Virus record (IMG/VR): IMGVR_UViG_3300020109_000096
Span: 1 to 30,074 of that record
Source: a virus
Strand: one strand, 5' to 3'
DNA: 30,074 nt
Shown piece by piece: positions 1 to 6,487 of this stretch. Position 1 is the first letter of the stretch; every line of letters starts with the position of its first letter. The notes beneath the pieces were generated by a model. That model made no database searches, was not told the origin of the DNA, and worked only from the letters and a program-made list of their open reading frames with translations. The position numbers were made by a program, and so were the translations under genes.

Positions 1-43
1 ACATTTTTGCGGGACTATCGAGTTGTATGTCGTCTGGAGTCAT
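1..43 (-). CDS. Small hypothetical protein, 5' part only
   Basis: An ATG at 43 opens a frame that runs off the left edge, beginning MTPDDIQLDSPAKM. An AGGA sequence lies about nine bases upstream and the start follows the stop of the preceding gene by three bases, as elsewhere in this operon. Only 14 codons are visible, so no function can be given. It continues the chain of small co-transcribed genes. Confidence 0.6.
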   Translation of the reverse strand, partial: MTPDDIQLDSPAKM

Positions 44-46
44 AGA

Positions 47-277
47 TTAAAATCCTTTTCTCTTTTTGTTTTTCTTTGGTTCTTTATGGTCTAACACTTC
101 AACATGACTAAGAAAATTACCAGAGTGCTCAAACCATTTGCGTTGCACGTCTTCATAATTATCAAAGACAACGGCATCACCATTAGTCATTATTAATTTA
201 TAATCGTGACGAAGATAGGGTTCGTCAGATGTTTGACGGAAGTAACGTGGATCAGAAGGGTCAATAAGTTGAGTCAT
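47..277 (-). CDS. Conserved small hypothetical protein (76 aa)
   Basis: A 76-residue protein with a hydrophilic N-terminus and a lysine/arginine-rich tail (KKNKKRKGF). The ATG at 277 overlaps the stop of the upstream gene in an ATGA arrangement, which fixes the start and suggests translational coupling. The middle reads as a small alpha/beta domain (RHDYKLIMTNGDAVVF then DNYEDVQRKWFEH). There is no signal peptide or membrane segment. It resembles small proteins I associate with T4-like cyanophages, but no function is known to me. Confidence 0.8.
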   Translation of the reverse strand: MTQLIDPSDPRYFRQTSDEPYLRHDYKLIMTNGDAVVFDNYEDVQRKWFEHSGNFLSHVEVLDHKEPKKNKKRKGF

Positions 278-438
278 TTCACATCCTCAAAGAAAATAGT
301 TCCATACTCACCTTCAACTTCCTCAAAAGTGAATACTTCGTGCCAAGCATAGGGTATCATCTCCTTAACTGTCAATACCTGATCCCTTTCAAATACATCA
401 GTATATTTAATGTTAATGAATCTTACTTTATGAGTCAT
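274..438 (-). CDS. Small hypothetical protein (54 aa)
   Basis: A 54-codon gene found by reading the gap between its neighbours. It begins MTHKVRFINIKYTDVF and ends GTIFFEDVK. Both ends use the ATGA four-base overlap: its ATG overlaps the stop of the gene ending at 435, and its TGA overlaps the ATG at 277. The protein is acidic towards the C-terminus (FTFEEVEGEYG) and has no membrane segment. Function unknown. The two exact overlaps make it a convincing gene despite its size. Confidence 0.75.
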   Translation of the reverse strand: MTHKVRFINIKYTDVFERDQVLTVKEMIPYAWHEVFTFEEVEGEYGTIFFEDVK

Positions 439-599
439 TTGCGTTGTTCTGCGGTTTCTTTACCAATATACTTGGATAGTTCCATAATCTCACTCTGGAC
501 GGACTTACCCTCACCAGTTCTAGTAATTGTATCATAAAGATTCGTCACTGCCAAAGAAATGAGAATCAGTTGCCTATCAGTTAGATTAAGTTCAGTCAT
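435..599 (-). CDS. Small hypothetical protein (54 aa)
   Basis: A 54-codon gene beginning MTELNLTDRQLILISLAVTN and ending ETAEQRK. Its ATG at 599 overlaps the TGA of the upstream gene (ATGA) and its TGA overlaps the next ATG in the same way. The sequence looks like two amphipathic helices (residues about 6-28 and 33-54) and is soluble. Function unknown. It is one of four consecutive genes joined by four-base overlaps, which implies one polycistronic message. Confidence 0.75.
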   Translation of the reverse strand: MTELNLTDRQLILISLAVTNLYDTITRTGEGKSVQSEIMELSKYIGKETAEQRK

Positions 600-757
600 C
601 GTATGTAAAGATACTTTTTGTTTTCAATCATATGATCAAGAATCTGTGCTAGTTTCTGTTCATATGTGGGGTTGTTATGTTTCATACACTCCACATAAGC
701 ATCATGAAGACGAGCATACAAATCATCCCAGTGTTGTTTGTTGATAAGTTCAGTCAT
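596..757 (-). CDS. Small hypothetical protein (53 aa)
   Basis: The frame is open further upstream, but the ATG at 757 (MTELINKQHWDDLYARLHDA) overlaps the TAA of the upstream gene by one base (TAATG). That fits the tight packing of the operon better than a longer form overlapping by 40 bases. The 53-residue product looks largely helical and soluble (DDLYARLHDAYVECMKH, YEQKLAQILDHMIENK). It shares its MTEL start with the next gene downstream. Function unknown. Confidence 0.75.
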   Translation of the reverse strand: MTELINKQHWDDLYARLHDAYVECMKHNNPTYEQKLAQILDHMIENKKYLYIR

Positions 758-1320
758 TAATTGTATTTCCAATGATTGTTGGGGTGTTCCCACCAAAAGT
801 GTAGGTCATGTATTTCATCATGGTAATACGTGCCTACAAAATCGGATTTGAACTTACTATGATAATTTTCACACATCGCCACAGTATGATAGTTATTATC
901 CATCATTTGTGTGATCCACGTATAATTATTACCATGAATGATACCAGCTTCAATCAACACAAAATGCTTCCATTGTTTCGACCATCGTGCATAATTATCA
1001 CGAAAATCTCTAACATAAGCTTCAATCGGTTCATCAGGAAATGGTACATTTACTGCCTCAATATGAAAGATTTCTCGATCAATAGAGAGTGCATGTGACA
1101 GATGTTGTGTCACAATAGCAGAATAGTCAGGCGATACCATCAGAAAGCAAGTATCAAATGGATGAATATCAAGATCTGCCATCTTGATTTTATACACTAA
1201 CTGTTGAATAAGTGCTTTCTCTTGATCTTCTGATATAAAAAGCAGTGGTTTTGCTTTTAATGATTTATTTTCTGCTTCACGACGTTCTGCCTCTTCAAAC
1301 ATTTCATCAGGGTAATTCAT
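757..1320 (-). CDS. Hypothetical protein (187 aa), possible degenerate phosphoribosyltransferase-like fold
   Basis: A soluble 187-residue protein. It has an acidic, helical N-terminus (residues 1-40), an alpha/beta core, and a histidine- and tryptophan-rich end (YYHDEIHDLHFWWEHPNNHW). The segment FVLIEAGIIHGNNYTWI is a hydrophobic strand followed by a glycine loop and helix. It loosely recalls the PRPP-binding loop of phosphoribosyltransferases but lacks the acidic pair of that motif, so this is only a weak structural guess. The ATG at 1320 overlaps the stop of the upstream gene (ATGA), and the TAA overlaps the next ATG by one base. Confidence 0.8.
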   Translation of the reverse strand: MNYPDEMFEEAERREAENKSLKAKPLLFISEDQEKALIQQLVYKIKMADLDIHPFDTCFLMVSPDYSAIVTQHLSHALSIDREIFHIEAVNVPFPDEPIEAYVRDFRDNYARWSKQWKHFVLIEAGIIHGNNYTWITQMMDNNYHTVAMCENYHSKFKSDFVGTYYHDEIHDLHFWWEHPNNHWKYN

Positions 1321-1529
1321 TCAAACTCTCCCGTTTTATTTGTGTATGGTTGAACAGGAATCTGATAGGGTGCTTGACATTGAACTGTGGTGATATTATT
1401 CTTGGTTGCTTCTGCCATCTCACGATAACCAGAACCAACATAGAATTGACCACCCACAACAGCTACAGCACACGCACCCCAGAAGATGTAGTACCATTTG
1501 GATTTGATTTGATGTCTAATGTTTGTCAT
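1317..1529 (-). CDS. Small single-pass membrane protein (70 aa)
   Basis: The ATG at 1529 is preferred to one four codons upstream. It follows a strong ribosome-binding sequence (GGGAGG) and overlaps the upstream TGA as ATGA. The protein starts MTNIRHQIKSKWYYIFWG. One hydrophobic segment follows at about residues 12-30 (YYIFWGACAVAVVGGQFYV), then a polar C-terminal half with a cysteine and several prolines. The basic N-terminus suggests N-in topology. It is probably an inner-membrane or thylakoid-membrane protein of unknown role. Confidence 0.75.
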   Translation of the reverse strand: MTNIRHQIKSKWYYIFWGACAVAVVGGQFYVGSGYREMAEATKNNITTVQCQAPYQIPVQPYTNKTGEFE

Positions 1530-1726
1530 AGTACCTCCCATTCAGTTTCCCAATGGCAATCTTCACTTACATTGACCCAGAAGAAGTATTTCTGGTTCTC
1601 GCTAGCAAGAAACAGCATACCATCTCCTTTGTCTTGCTCAACAACACAGATGGGATTACCACCCATAGAGTTAGCAAGACGATTCTTAGCTTTGCTGGAT
1701 TTAGGTTTTACAGTGACTCGTCTCAT
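1526..1726 (-). CDS. Conserved small hypothetical protein (66 aa)
   Basis: A 66-residue protein with a strongly basic start (MRRVTVKPKSSKAKNRLANS) and then a compact, probably beta-rich part (PICVVEQDKGDGMLFLASEN, KYFFWVNVSEDCHWE). The pattern resembles a tiny conserved cyanophage protein family whose function I do not know. The ATG at 1726 overlaps the TGA of the upstream gene by four bases. The basic N-terminus could contact nucleic acid, but that is inference. Confidence 0.75.
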   Translation of the reverse strand: MRRVTVKPKSSKAKNRLANSMGGNPICVVEQDKGDGMLFLASENQKYFFWVNVSEDCHWETEWEVL

Positions 1727-2118
1727 TGGTCGTTCTCATCAGTTAGGACAGTTCCCATTGGACCTTTTTTGATACGCTCCCACTCTTCTTCTGCCTGCTG
1801 CATATCCTCAAACTTCTTCCTCAGGTCTTCGCCCAAAGTAAGTTCAAACTCATCAGCAACCTTACGCATATCCTCTTCGCTGCGGTCTTCACCAAATGCG
1901 ACACCACAAGCACCTTTCATAATGTTGATGTCATCATGACCCATCGCACGGGCAACAGTTGCGAAGAAACGAAACAGTTGATGAGTATTGAGGTCTTCAG
2001 CAGGAACCTCAAAAGTGTAATGCTCTTCGGGGAGCATCATATCATAAAAACCACTACTGTAATGGGTGGAAGTCCATTCAGTATCAAATTTAACCTTGAG
2101 AGTTGCTTTGTAAGTCAT
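1723..2118 (-). CDS. Hypothetical protein (131 aa)
   Basis: A soluble, acidic 131-residue protein. The N-terminal third looks like beta strands (TYKATLKVKFDTEW, YTFEVPAED) and the C-terminal half is helical and charged (EDMRKVADEFELTLGEDLRK, FEDMQQAEEEWERIKK), with coiled-coil potential. The ATG at 2118 lacks a clear Shine-Dalgarno sequence. A TATAAT element lies 22-27 bases upstream in the 32-base gap, so this gene may head a transcript that continues to the left edge. Function unknown. Confidence 0.8.
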   Translation of the reverse strand: MTYKATLKVKFDTEWTSTHYSSGFYDMMLPEEHYTFEVPAEDLNTHQLFRFFATVARAMGHDDINIMKGACGVAFGEDRSEEDMRKVADEFELTLGEDLRKKFEDMQQAEEEWERIKKGPMGTVLTDENDQ

Positions 2119-2139
2119 AGGTTTGTTGCTTATGAGAAT

Positions 2140-2168
2140 ATTATAAAGTATCAGGACTCTTCTGTGAT
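2140..2168 (-). promoter_or_regulatory. Possible sigma70-type promoter
   Basis: Perfect -10 box (TATAAT, 2140-2145), 17-base spacer, and a weak -35 box (ATCACA, 2163-2168; four of six consensus bases). It would start transcripts about 15 bases before the ATG at 2118. The -35 box overlaps the 3' end of the upstream gene. Confidence 0.4.
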
Positions 2169-2519
2169 ATCCGTTGTGCCAGTTTCAGAAGTGTCCCCTA
2201 AAAGGTCCTTTAATTCATCAAAGAAGTCCTCTGTTAATGGAATGAGTTTTTCTTCCCCACGATCAATACGATCTACCATTTCCTGCAAGTATTCAATAAA
2301 CTCTTTTGATAGGCATTCATCCATGTTGATACTTGCCCAGAACCAGTCATAACATTCTTGATATGGATCATCTTCTGGCAGTAGAGCATAACCCTCATAG
2401 TTGTTACTCAAAAGGTCTCTCCACATCTTGAAGTTGTTCCACATCTCCCGCCATCCTGTTTGGAAGCAGTGACCGAAGTAATACTCAAACCAGTTCAGTG
2501 TAGTCGTATTGTTCTTCAT
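2151..2519 (-). CDS. Hypothetical protein (122 aa)
   Basis: A 122-residue acidic protein rich in aromatic residues near the N-terminus (LNWFEYYFGHCFQTGWREMW). It continues with helical stretches (EFIEYLQEMVDRIDRGEEK, FFDELKDLLGD) and a threonine/glutamate-rich tail. The ATG at 2519 overlaps the upstream gene by 35 bases, unusually long for this operon, and lacks an obvious ribosome-binding site. A later ATG at 2444 is an alternative start. No membrane segment; function unknown. Confidence 0.7.
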   Translation of the reverse strand: MKNNTTTLNWFEYYFGHCFQTGWREMWNNFKMWRDLLSNNYEGYALLPEDDPYQECYDWFWASINMDECLSKEFIEYLQEMVDRIDRGEEKLIPLTEDFFDELKDLLGDTSETGTTDITEES

Positions 2520-2787
2520 TATCGGATTGCAAATGTGTTTCTATCCAAGTATGCGCCATGATGTCAAGATCAAAACCAAACTTATGAGCAAAAAAAATTA
2601 ATCCGAGTATTCTTCCTTGACCCATACTTACATGGAAATAAGGTCCAGATGCAAATTCAGACCAGGAAACCGAAGTTTGTATGAAAGAATACTTTTTTGT
2701 TTTTATAATTTGAAGTCCATATTCGTCTCCAAAATCTTGGCGGTGAAACCAATCAATTAATTTAATTTTTTTAAAAATATTAGTCAC
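2485..2787 (-). CDS. Hypothetical protein (100 aa), GTG start
   Basis: A GTG at 2787 is chosen over an upstream TTG because GGAG lies five bases before it and it overlaps the upstream stop (GTGACTAA) by eight bases. The product begins (M)TNIFKKIKLIDWFHRQDFGDEYG and seems to be a small alpha/beta protein with aromatic strands (YSFIQTSVSWSEFASGPYFH) and a glycine turn (MGQGRILGLIFF). It ends in an acidic tail. The hydrophobic stretch is too short for a convincing membrane span. Function unknown. Confidence 0.65.
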   Translation of the reverse strand: MTNIFKKIKLIDWFHRQDFGDEYGLQIIKTKKYSFIQTSVSWSEFASGPYFHVSMGQGRILGLIFFAHKFGFDLDIMAHTWIETHLQSDNEEQYDYTELV

Positions 2788-2962
2788 TTGCTCTCCAAGA
2801 TTTAATTGTCGGTGTTGACTGGAATTCCTCAACAAATACTAAAATTTCATGAGCAACTTCAGTTGCTTCTTCCTCATTCCAATCATCGCCCCTATCTTTA
2901 GCATTATAATAGTTGTACAGATGATCTTTAATTGAGTCAATTAATCTGTCGTATCTAGTCAT
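2780..2962 (-). CDS. Small hypothetical protein (60 aa)
   Basis: A 60-residue, predicted all-helical protein (MTRYDRLIDSIKDHLYNYYN, EEATEVAHEILVFVEEFQS). The ATG at 2962 follows a 32-base gap containing a TATAAT-like sequence without a matching -35 box. A GAGG sequence lies too far upstream to be an ideal ribosome-binding site. Function unknown. Confidence 0.7.
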   Translation of the reverse strand: MTRYDRLIDSIKDHLYNYYNAKDRGDDWNEEEATEVAHEILVFVEEFQSTPTIKSWRASD

Positions 2963-2994
2963 TTTTTAAATTGCTACCTCATTATAATATAGGA

Positions 2995-3255
2995 TTATTC
3001 TTTATTAGTAAAATTTTTTGTTTCTGAATCAAGATTTTCTTCAAACTGTTTTACCATCTTTTCAATTTTTCGATTTGAAATCCATTTTGTAATTAAATTG
3101 TAAGGATGAAAACGAATCAACCAAATTAATCTTTTAATTTGAATTATTCCATATCGAAACATTAAATCAATATATATTCCCACGTTTCTGTCAAGAACAA
3201 TTAAGATGGCAAGGATTACAAATAAGTAAAATAAAATATAATAATATATACCCAT
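2995..3255 (-). CDS. Small membrane protein (86 aa)
   Basis: The N-terminus is a clear transmembrane segment (residues about 3-21, IYYYILFYLFVILAILIVL). A second amphipathic or membrane-associated stretch follows (IYIDLMFRYGIIQIKRLIW), then a basic, charged C-terminal helix (WISNRKIEKMVKQFEENLD). The ATG at 3255 has AGAGG nine bases upstream, formed by the last codons of the preceding gene. Probably anchored in the host membrane with a cytoplasmic tail. The role is unknown. Confidence 0.75.
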   Translation of the reverse strand: MGIYYYILFYLFVILAILIVLDRNVGIYIDLMFRYGIIQIKRLIWLIRFHPYNLITKWISNRKIEKMVKQFEENLDSETKNFTNKE

Positions 3256-3259
3256 AATT

Positions 3260-3448
3260 TTACCTCTCTAAATACCAATCATCCTTCTCTTTTTTACGAA
3301 GTTTTTTAAGTTCTTTCATCATATCTTTGATTTCTTGATACGCTGTTTCGGGACTCATCTTATCAGAAACTTCAAGACCAACAATATATTGGACTTTATC
3401 TCCAAATCGGGCAAGCGCCCTTTCAAATTCAGTAAGTGTTTCATACAT
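3260..3448 (-). CDS. Conserved small hypothetical protein (62 aa)
   Basis: A 62-residue helical protein, beginning MYETLTEFERALARFGDKVQ and ending in a lysine-rich helix (EIKDMMKELKKLRKKEKDDW). The ATG at 3448 overlaps the stop of the helicase gene by one base (TAATG), indicating co-transcription and probable translational coupling. The sequence resembles a small protein family I associate with T4-like cyanophages. The basic helix might bind nucleic acid, but function is unknown. Confidence 0.75.
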   Translation of the reverse strand: MYETLTEFERALARFGDKVQYIVGLEVSDKMSPETAYQEIKDMMKELKKLRKKEKDDWYLER

Positions 3449-4674
3449 TAGCGTACATCAATAGCGGGTTGACCTTTGACAAAAATAGTATCTACAACTT
3501 CTTCTAGGCGACGTTGTGTTTTTTTGCCATAATTTTTAAATACAGGCACAGTGACATAACCAGTAGGTTTGCGATACATGGAAAAGTTTCCTGCTTCAAT
3601 TATACCACAAGAAATGTCTTTTGCGTCATTTTTGTTAAGGCGGATTACTCTACCAATAGTTTGTGCCATTTCCACAATCGGCAGGTTGCGAAGCAGAATG
3701 GTGTGAGTCAGACCATGAACGTTGATACCTTCAGACAGAATGCTATAATGGAAAATAATAAACTTGCGAGAAGGATCTTGACCCCAAGAATTGAATGTGT
3801 CAAAGAAGGTTTGGCGGTCAACTTTCTTTTGATTGACATATGCACCAAACTTGCTGGTGATATGCAGCACATCATAACCACGCTCAGCAAGGTCTGAGAG
3901 CACCGTGGTGCCCGATAGCATTTGCCCCAGTACTTTGCTGCTAGGAGCGGCGACAAGCACCTTCTGGGCGTTCCTATCGTCCAGTTTGTCAACCATATGA
4001 ATGAGAGTTTCTGCATCATTGTCTGCAGCACTCAAACCTTTCTGGCGTTCAAAATCTACTTCGTGAATGTCAATTGTAGGAAAAAGAATACTGCCTTGAT
4101 CAATCAATTCTGGGGCAGGAACATTTGCAATAATCTGCCCAAAAACAATCTTATTGTTCATGCCAGTGCCAAAAGAAGAGCGGCGATGCTTGGGCGTAGC
4201 GGTAAAATAATAATAACTGGGGGCATTGCAAGAAGCAACGGCATCAAAAAAATCTGTGCGAGTTGCATTATGTGCTTCGTCATAGTAAACAACATCAATC
4301 TTGATTTCAGATTGATTGAGACGACGCAACGAATTATAAGTTGTAAAGATAAGTTTGTGATTGTCTACAGTTTGGTCCCAAAGAGAAATTATTTCGGGTT
4401 TTGTAGTGCTTTTGTGATGCGTTTCTCCACTGTGAACGTGAAGAACATTAGCATCATCAATAAACTCAAGAAACTCGCAGGATAGTTGCTCGGCAAGAAG
4501 AATACGGGGAGCACAGACAACGATGGTCTGAGGAGTTGATGCCTCACGCATACGACGCATAGCATCAAAAATCATGATCAGGGTCTTGCCAGCGCCAGTG
4601 GGAGCGATAATCTGACCGAACATATGCCGCAGCATGGCGTCCAGTGCTTTTTGCTGGTGGGGGCGAAGTTGCAT
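3448..4674 (-). CDS. SF2 DEAH-box DNA helicase, UvsW-like
   Basis: A superfamily 2 ATP-dependent helicase of 408 residues. Visible motifs are a Q-like start (LRPHQQKAL, 3-11), Walker A APTGAGKT (24-31), motif Ia region APRILLAEQ (55-63), DEAH (132-135), motif III TATP (158-161), motif V SEGINVHGL (314-322) and motif VI QTIGRVIR (338-345). T4 UvsW, a related branch-migrating helicase of about 500 residues, has an extra N-terminal domain that this protein lacks. It is therefore UvsW-like rather than a proven UvsW. Expected roles are recombination-dependent replication or R-loop/fork processing. The ATG at 4674 is preferred to an upstream TTG that would place translation within the preceding terminator. 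A promoter at 4697-4725 appears dedicated to it. Confidence 0.9.
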   Translation of the reverse strand: MQLRPHQQKALDAMLRHMFGQIIAPTGAGKTLIMIFDAMRRMREASTPQTIVVCAPRILLAEQLSCEFLEFIDDANVLHVHSGETHHKSTTKPEIISLWDQTVDNHKLIFTTYNSLRRLNQSEIKIDVVYYDEAHNATRTDFFDAVASCNAPSYYYFTATPKHRRSSFGTGMNNKIVFGQIIANVPAPELIDQGSILFPTIDIHEVDFERQKGLSAADNDAETLIHMVDKLDDRNAQKVLVAAPSSKVLGQMLSGTTVLSDLAERGYDVLHITSKFGAYVNQKKVDRQTFFDTFNSWGQDPSRKFIIFHYSILSEGINVHGLTHTILLRNLPIVEMAQTIGRVIRLNKNDAKDISCGIIEAGNFSMYRKPTGYVTVPVFKNYGKKTQRRLEEVVDTIFVKGQPAIDVR

Positions 4675-4696
4675 GGCAAATTGAATCAACAAAAAC

Positions 4697-4725
4697 AGTA
4701 TCGCACAAAAAATGGGGGCAGTCAA
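4697..4725 (-). promoter_or_regulatory. Sigma70-type promoter for the helicase gene, -35 box in a terminator loop
   Basis: TTGACT (-35, 4720-4725) is separated by 17 bases from GATACT (-10, 4697-4702), preceded by a TGC extended-like element. The -35 hexamer lies in the loop of the terminator at 4706-4732. Transcription would start near 4690, just before the ATG at 4674. Confidence 0.5.
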
Positions 4726-4732
4726 CCCCCAT
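4706..4732 (-). terminator. Rho-independent terminator of the late tail-fibre block
   Basis: On the minus strand a perfect seven-base-pair stem (ATGGGGG / CCCCCAT) with a seven-base loop is followed directly by a T-tract. It lies 20-46 bases after the last gene of the late block (4752-5597) and in front of the helicase gene. There is no T-tract on the other side, so it acts only on leftward transcripts. Confidence 0.85.
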
Positions 4733-4751
4733 GTGTCAGTTCGGCACCTGG

Positions 4752-5597
4752 TCAGATACTTTCGTATTCATTAACACACATCGATTCCAATTCAATATTT
4801 GTAATTTTGTTGTCAACCCACAAAAATTTTAAATTACTATTTTGGTTTCTTGGACTTGATTCAAGTATATAATCTACTTGTTCTTGCGTCAATATACCCT
4901 TTTCGGCATACTTTTGATAATACTTTGCTTTATCTGCAGTAAATTTTTCTACATCATGTTTGTTAAAATAATCAGTAAGAGAAATCCATGAGGAAATACA
5001 ATCATTTACATAAATTGAAATTTGTTCAGGATTTTGAAGATCGAAACAATATTTAAAAGCACACGGCATGTTTGATTCTAAACAACATTGTCTAATTAAT
5101 TCAAACTTTTCTAGTTCTGCAAACTCATCTACTTTATCTAAATTAGAAGTTCTGATGTTTACAATATGAAATCTAGTATTTCCATCTGCTTGAATGTAAA
5201 CTCCACGATATGCCATGTCTATTTTTTTATCATAAAATGATTTTAAAGCAGGAAATTTTGCAATTAATTCTGGATCGGAAACAAACGGATCTACTGGTTT
5301 TTTGAGAATTACCATCCTTGTGCTAGGATCACCGTAATAGTTTACATTTGATTCTAAATAATAACCATATATTTGATTTAAATCAGTATTGTAATATGTT
5401 TGTAAATATATAATATTGTTATGGCCAACTTGAGAAGAATATTCGTTTATACCCGATACAGATTCTTCCAATACATATGGAACTTCTATATTCGCATATT
5501 CAAACGGTAATTTTTTAGCATAAGATATTTTTTGTTTTGTTATAACATCAAAAATGTTATGCCCAATTGAATGGTCGTTTGGTGACAGCACTAACAT
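4752..5597 (-). CDS. Hypothetical protein (281 aa), last gene of the late fibre block
   Basis: A soluble 281-residue protein that I do not recognise. It has a mixed alpha/beta composition and many tyrosines and asparagines. A strand-rich segment occurs at residues about 125-150 (AYRGVYIQADGNTRFHIVNI). A cysteine cluster follows (RQCCLESNMPCAFKYCF), and the C-terminal third is helical. The ATG at 5597 has AGGA six bases upstream and follows the previous stop by one base. Position at the end of a block of fibre genes and oxygenases suggests a virion-related or fibre-maturation role, but nothing in the sequence proves it. Confidence 0.8.
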   Translation of the reverse strand: MLVLSPNDHSIGHNIFDVITKQKISYAKKLPFEYANIEVPYVLEESVSGINEYSSQVGHNNIIYLQTYYNTDLNQIYGYYLESNVNYYGDPSTRMVILKKPVDPFVSDPELIAKFPALKSFYDKKIDMAYRGVYIQADGNTRFHIVNIRTSNLDKVDEFAELEKFELIRQCCLESNMPCAFKYCFDLQNPEQISIYVNDCISSWISLTDYFNKHDVEKFTADKAKYYQKYAEKGILTQEQVDYILESSPRNQNSNLKFLWVDNKITNIELESMCVNEYESI

Positions 5598-5598
5598 A

Positions 5599-5943
5599 TC
5601 AATTCCTATTATCGTACATTAATTGACCGCTGTTATTAAAAACCATGACCTTTACATATATCTCATCATCAGTTTTTTTAAGCGGGAAGAAATCTCGTGC
5701 AAAATCTTCTGCTAAACCATTTGAGTGAAATAGCACCGAAAAAATTTTTTCCTGTTTAAGAGCAGCAAATACTTCAATTGGAAGAAGATTTTTGTACAAA
5801 TCATATGCTTCATTTATTTTTTCTTCGTTTGTTGAATTATTAATTCCGACCTTTTCCACAATTATAACAGGTCTATTCAATCCTTGAACATATTTTTCAA
5901 GAATTCCTAGGTAATCTTCTGTTCCAAATAATTGATAGTCCAT
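5599..5943 (-). CDS. Hypothetical protein (114 aa)
   Basis: A 114-residue soluble protein with a helical N-terminus (TEDYLGILEKYVQGL), a strand (PVIIVEKVG), further helices, and a C-terminal beta hairpin (IYVKVMVFNNSGQLMYDN). It starts one base after the stop of the oxygenase gene at 5945 and ends one base before the next ATG. It is therefore embedded in the late block and probably made in step with it. No family recognised. Confidence 0.75.
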   Translation of the reverse strand: MDYQLFGTEDYLGILEKYVQGLNRPVIIVEKVGINNSTNEEKINEAYDLYKNLLPIEVFAALKQEKIFSVLFHSNGLAEDFARDFFPLKKTDDEIYVKVMVFNNSGQLMYDNRN

Positions 5944-5944
5944 A

Positions 5945-6484
5945 TTAGATTAATTGTAATTTCCAAACGACTGACATTCTTAATCCTCCAAAAGTTCTGG
6001 ATGTTTCTTCGGCAAAGTGTTTAATAATTCCTGGAAAATAAATTGCTTTATTTGCACTTGGCATTTCATAATGATATCCATCATTAAAAATAAATGTTGT
6101 TTTGCCATTCCATCTAACATCCCATCCACGATTGACATAGTAAATAAATGTTCTTCCCTTATCATCATGAGCATCTAGGTGTGGTTGACCACTTAAACCA
6201 TAAGTTTGACCATTTGCATAAACAGTTGTAATAATTAAATTTTCGCCAGTCAATTCTTTAATCTTATTTAGAAGATGAACAGTAAAAAACTCATCATCAA
6301 CTAAACTCATAGACCAAAACGGAGGGCAATTTTTATAGTTTTGTGTAGAAGATACATGCCCATATCTCCAATTTGGTCTCGCCAAATATTGGAATATGCT
6401 TTCTTCTTCTGGTTCGGAGAAAACATTTTCATAAGAGATAATGTCTTCTTTAGTAAAATTGTGTGGTAAATTGAGATATCCCAT
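5945..6484 (-). CDS. 2OG-Fe(II) oxygenase (prolyl-4-hydroxylase-like), 179 aa
   Basis: A 2-oxoglutarate- and Fe(II)-dependent dioxygenase of the double-stranded beta-helix fold. Iron ligands are H102 and D104 (PHLDAHDD) and the distal H156 (GIIKHFAEE). R169 (GGLRMSVVWKL) is placed to bind the 2OG carboxylate. The segment KTTFIF before DGYHYEMP and the PSANKAIYFPG strand match the family. These enzymes hydroxylate proteins or small molecules; the substrate cannot be read from sequence. It is one of three such genes downstream of the fibre genes, so a fibre or host-surface substrate is plausible. It starts three bases after the preceding stop. Confidence 0.88.
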   Translation of the reverse strand: MGYLNLPHNFTKEDIISYENVFSEPEEESIFQYLARPNWRYGHVSSTQNYKNCPPFWSMSLVDDEFFTVHLLNKIKELTGENLIITTVYANGQTYGLSGQPHLDAHDDKGRTFIYYVNRGWDVRWNGKTTFIFNDGYHYEMPSANKAIYFPGIIKHFAEETSRTFGGLRMSVVWKLQLI

Positions 6485-6487
6485 AAT

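Noticed and set aside
808-1098. Plus-strand open frames here and at many other places (for example 1245-1772, 3922-4485, 9911-10270, 11611-12024)
   Set aside because: They are antisense to well-supported minus-strand genes, lack ribosome-binding sites, and their products have low-complexity or biased composition.
757-1320. Firm call of phosphoribosyltransferase for the 187-aa protein
   Set aside because: Only a loose strand-loop-helix resemblance is visible and the acidic pair of the PRPP motif is missing, so it is left as hypothetical.
3708-4031. Minus-strand frame inside the helicase gene
   Set aside because: It lies wholly within the helicase coding sequence in another frame, where the helicase motifs are intact.
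4675-4725. Upstream TTG start extending the helicase by 17 residues
   Set aside because: The extra codons overlap the terminator and promoter. The ATG at 4674 places the Q-like motif LRPHQ at the normal N-terminal position.
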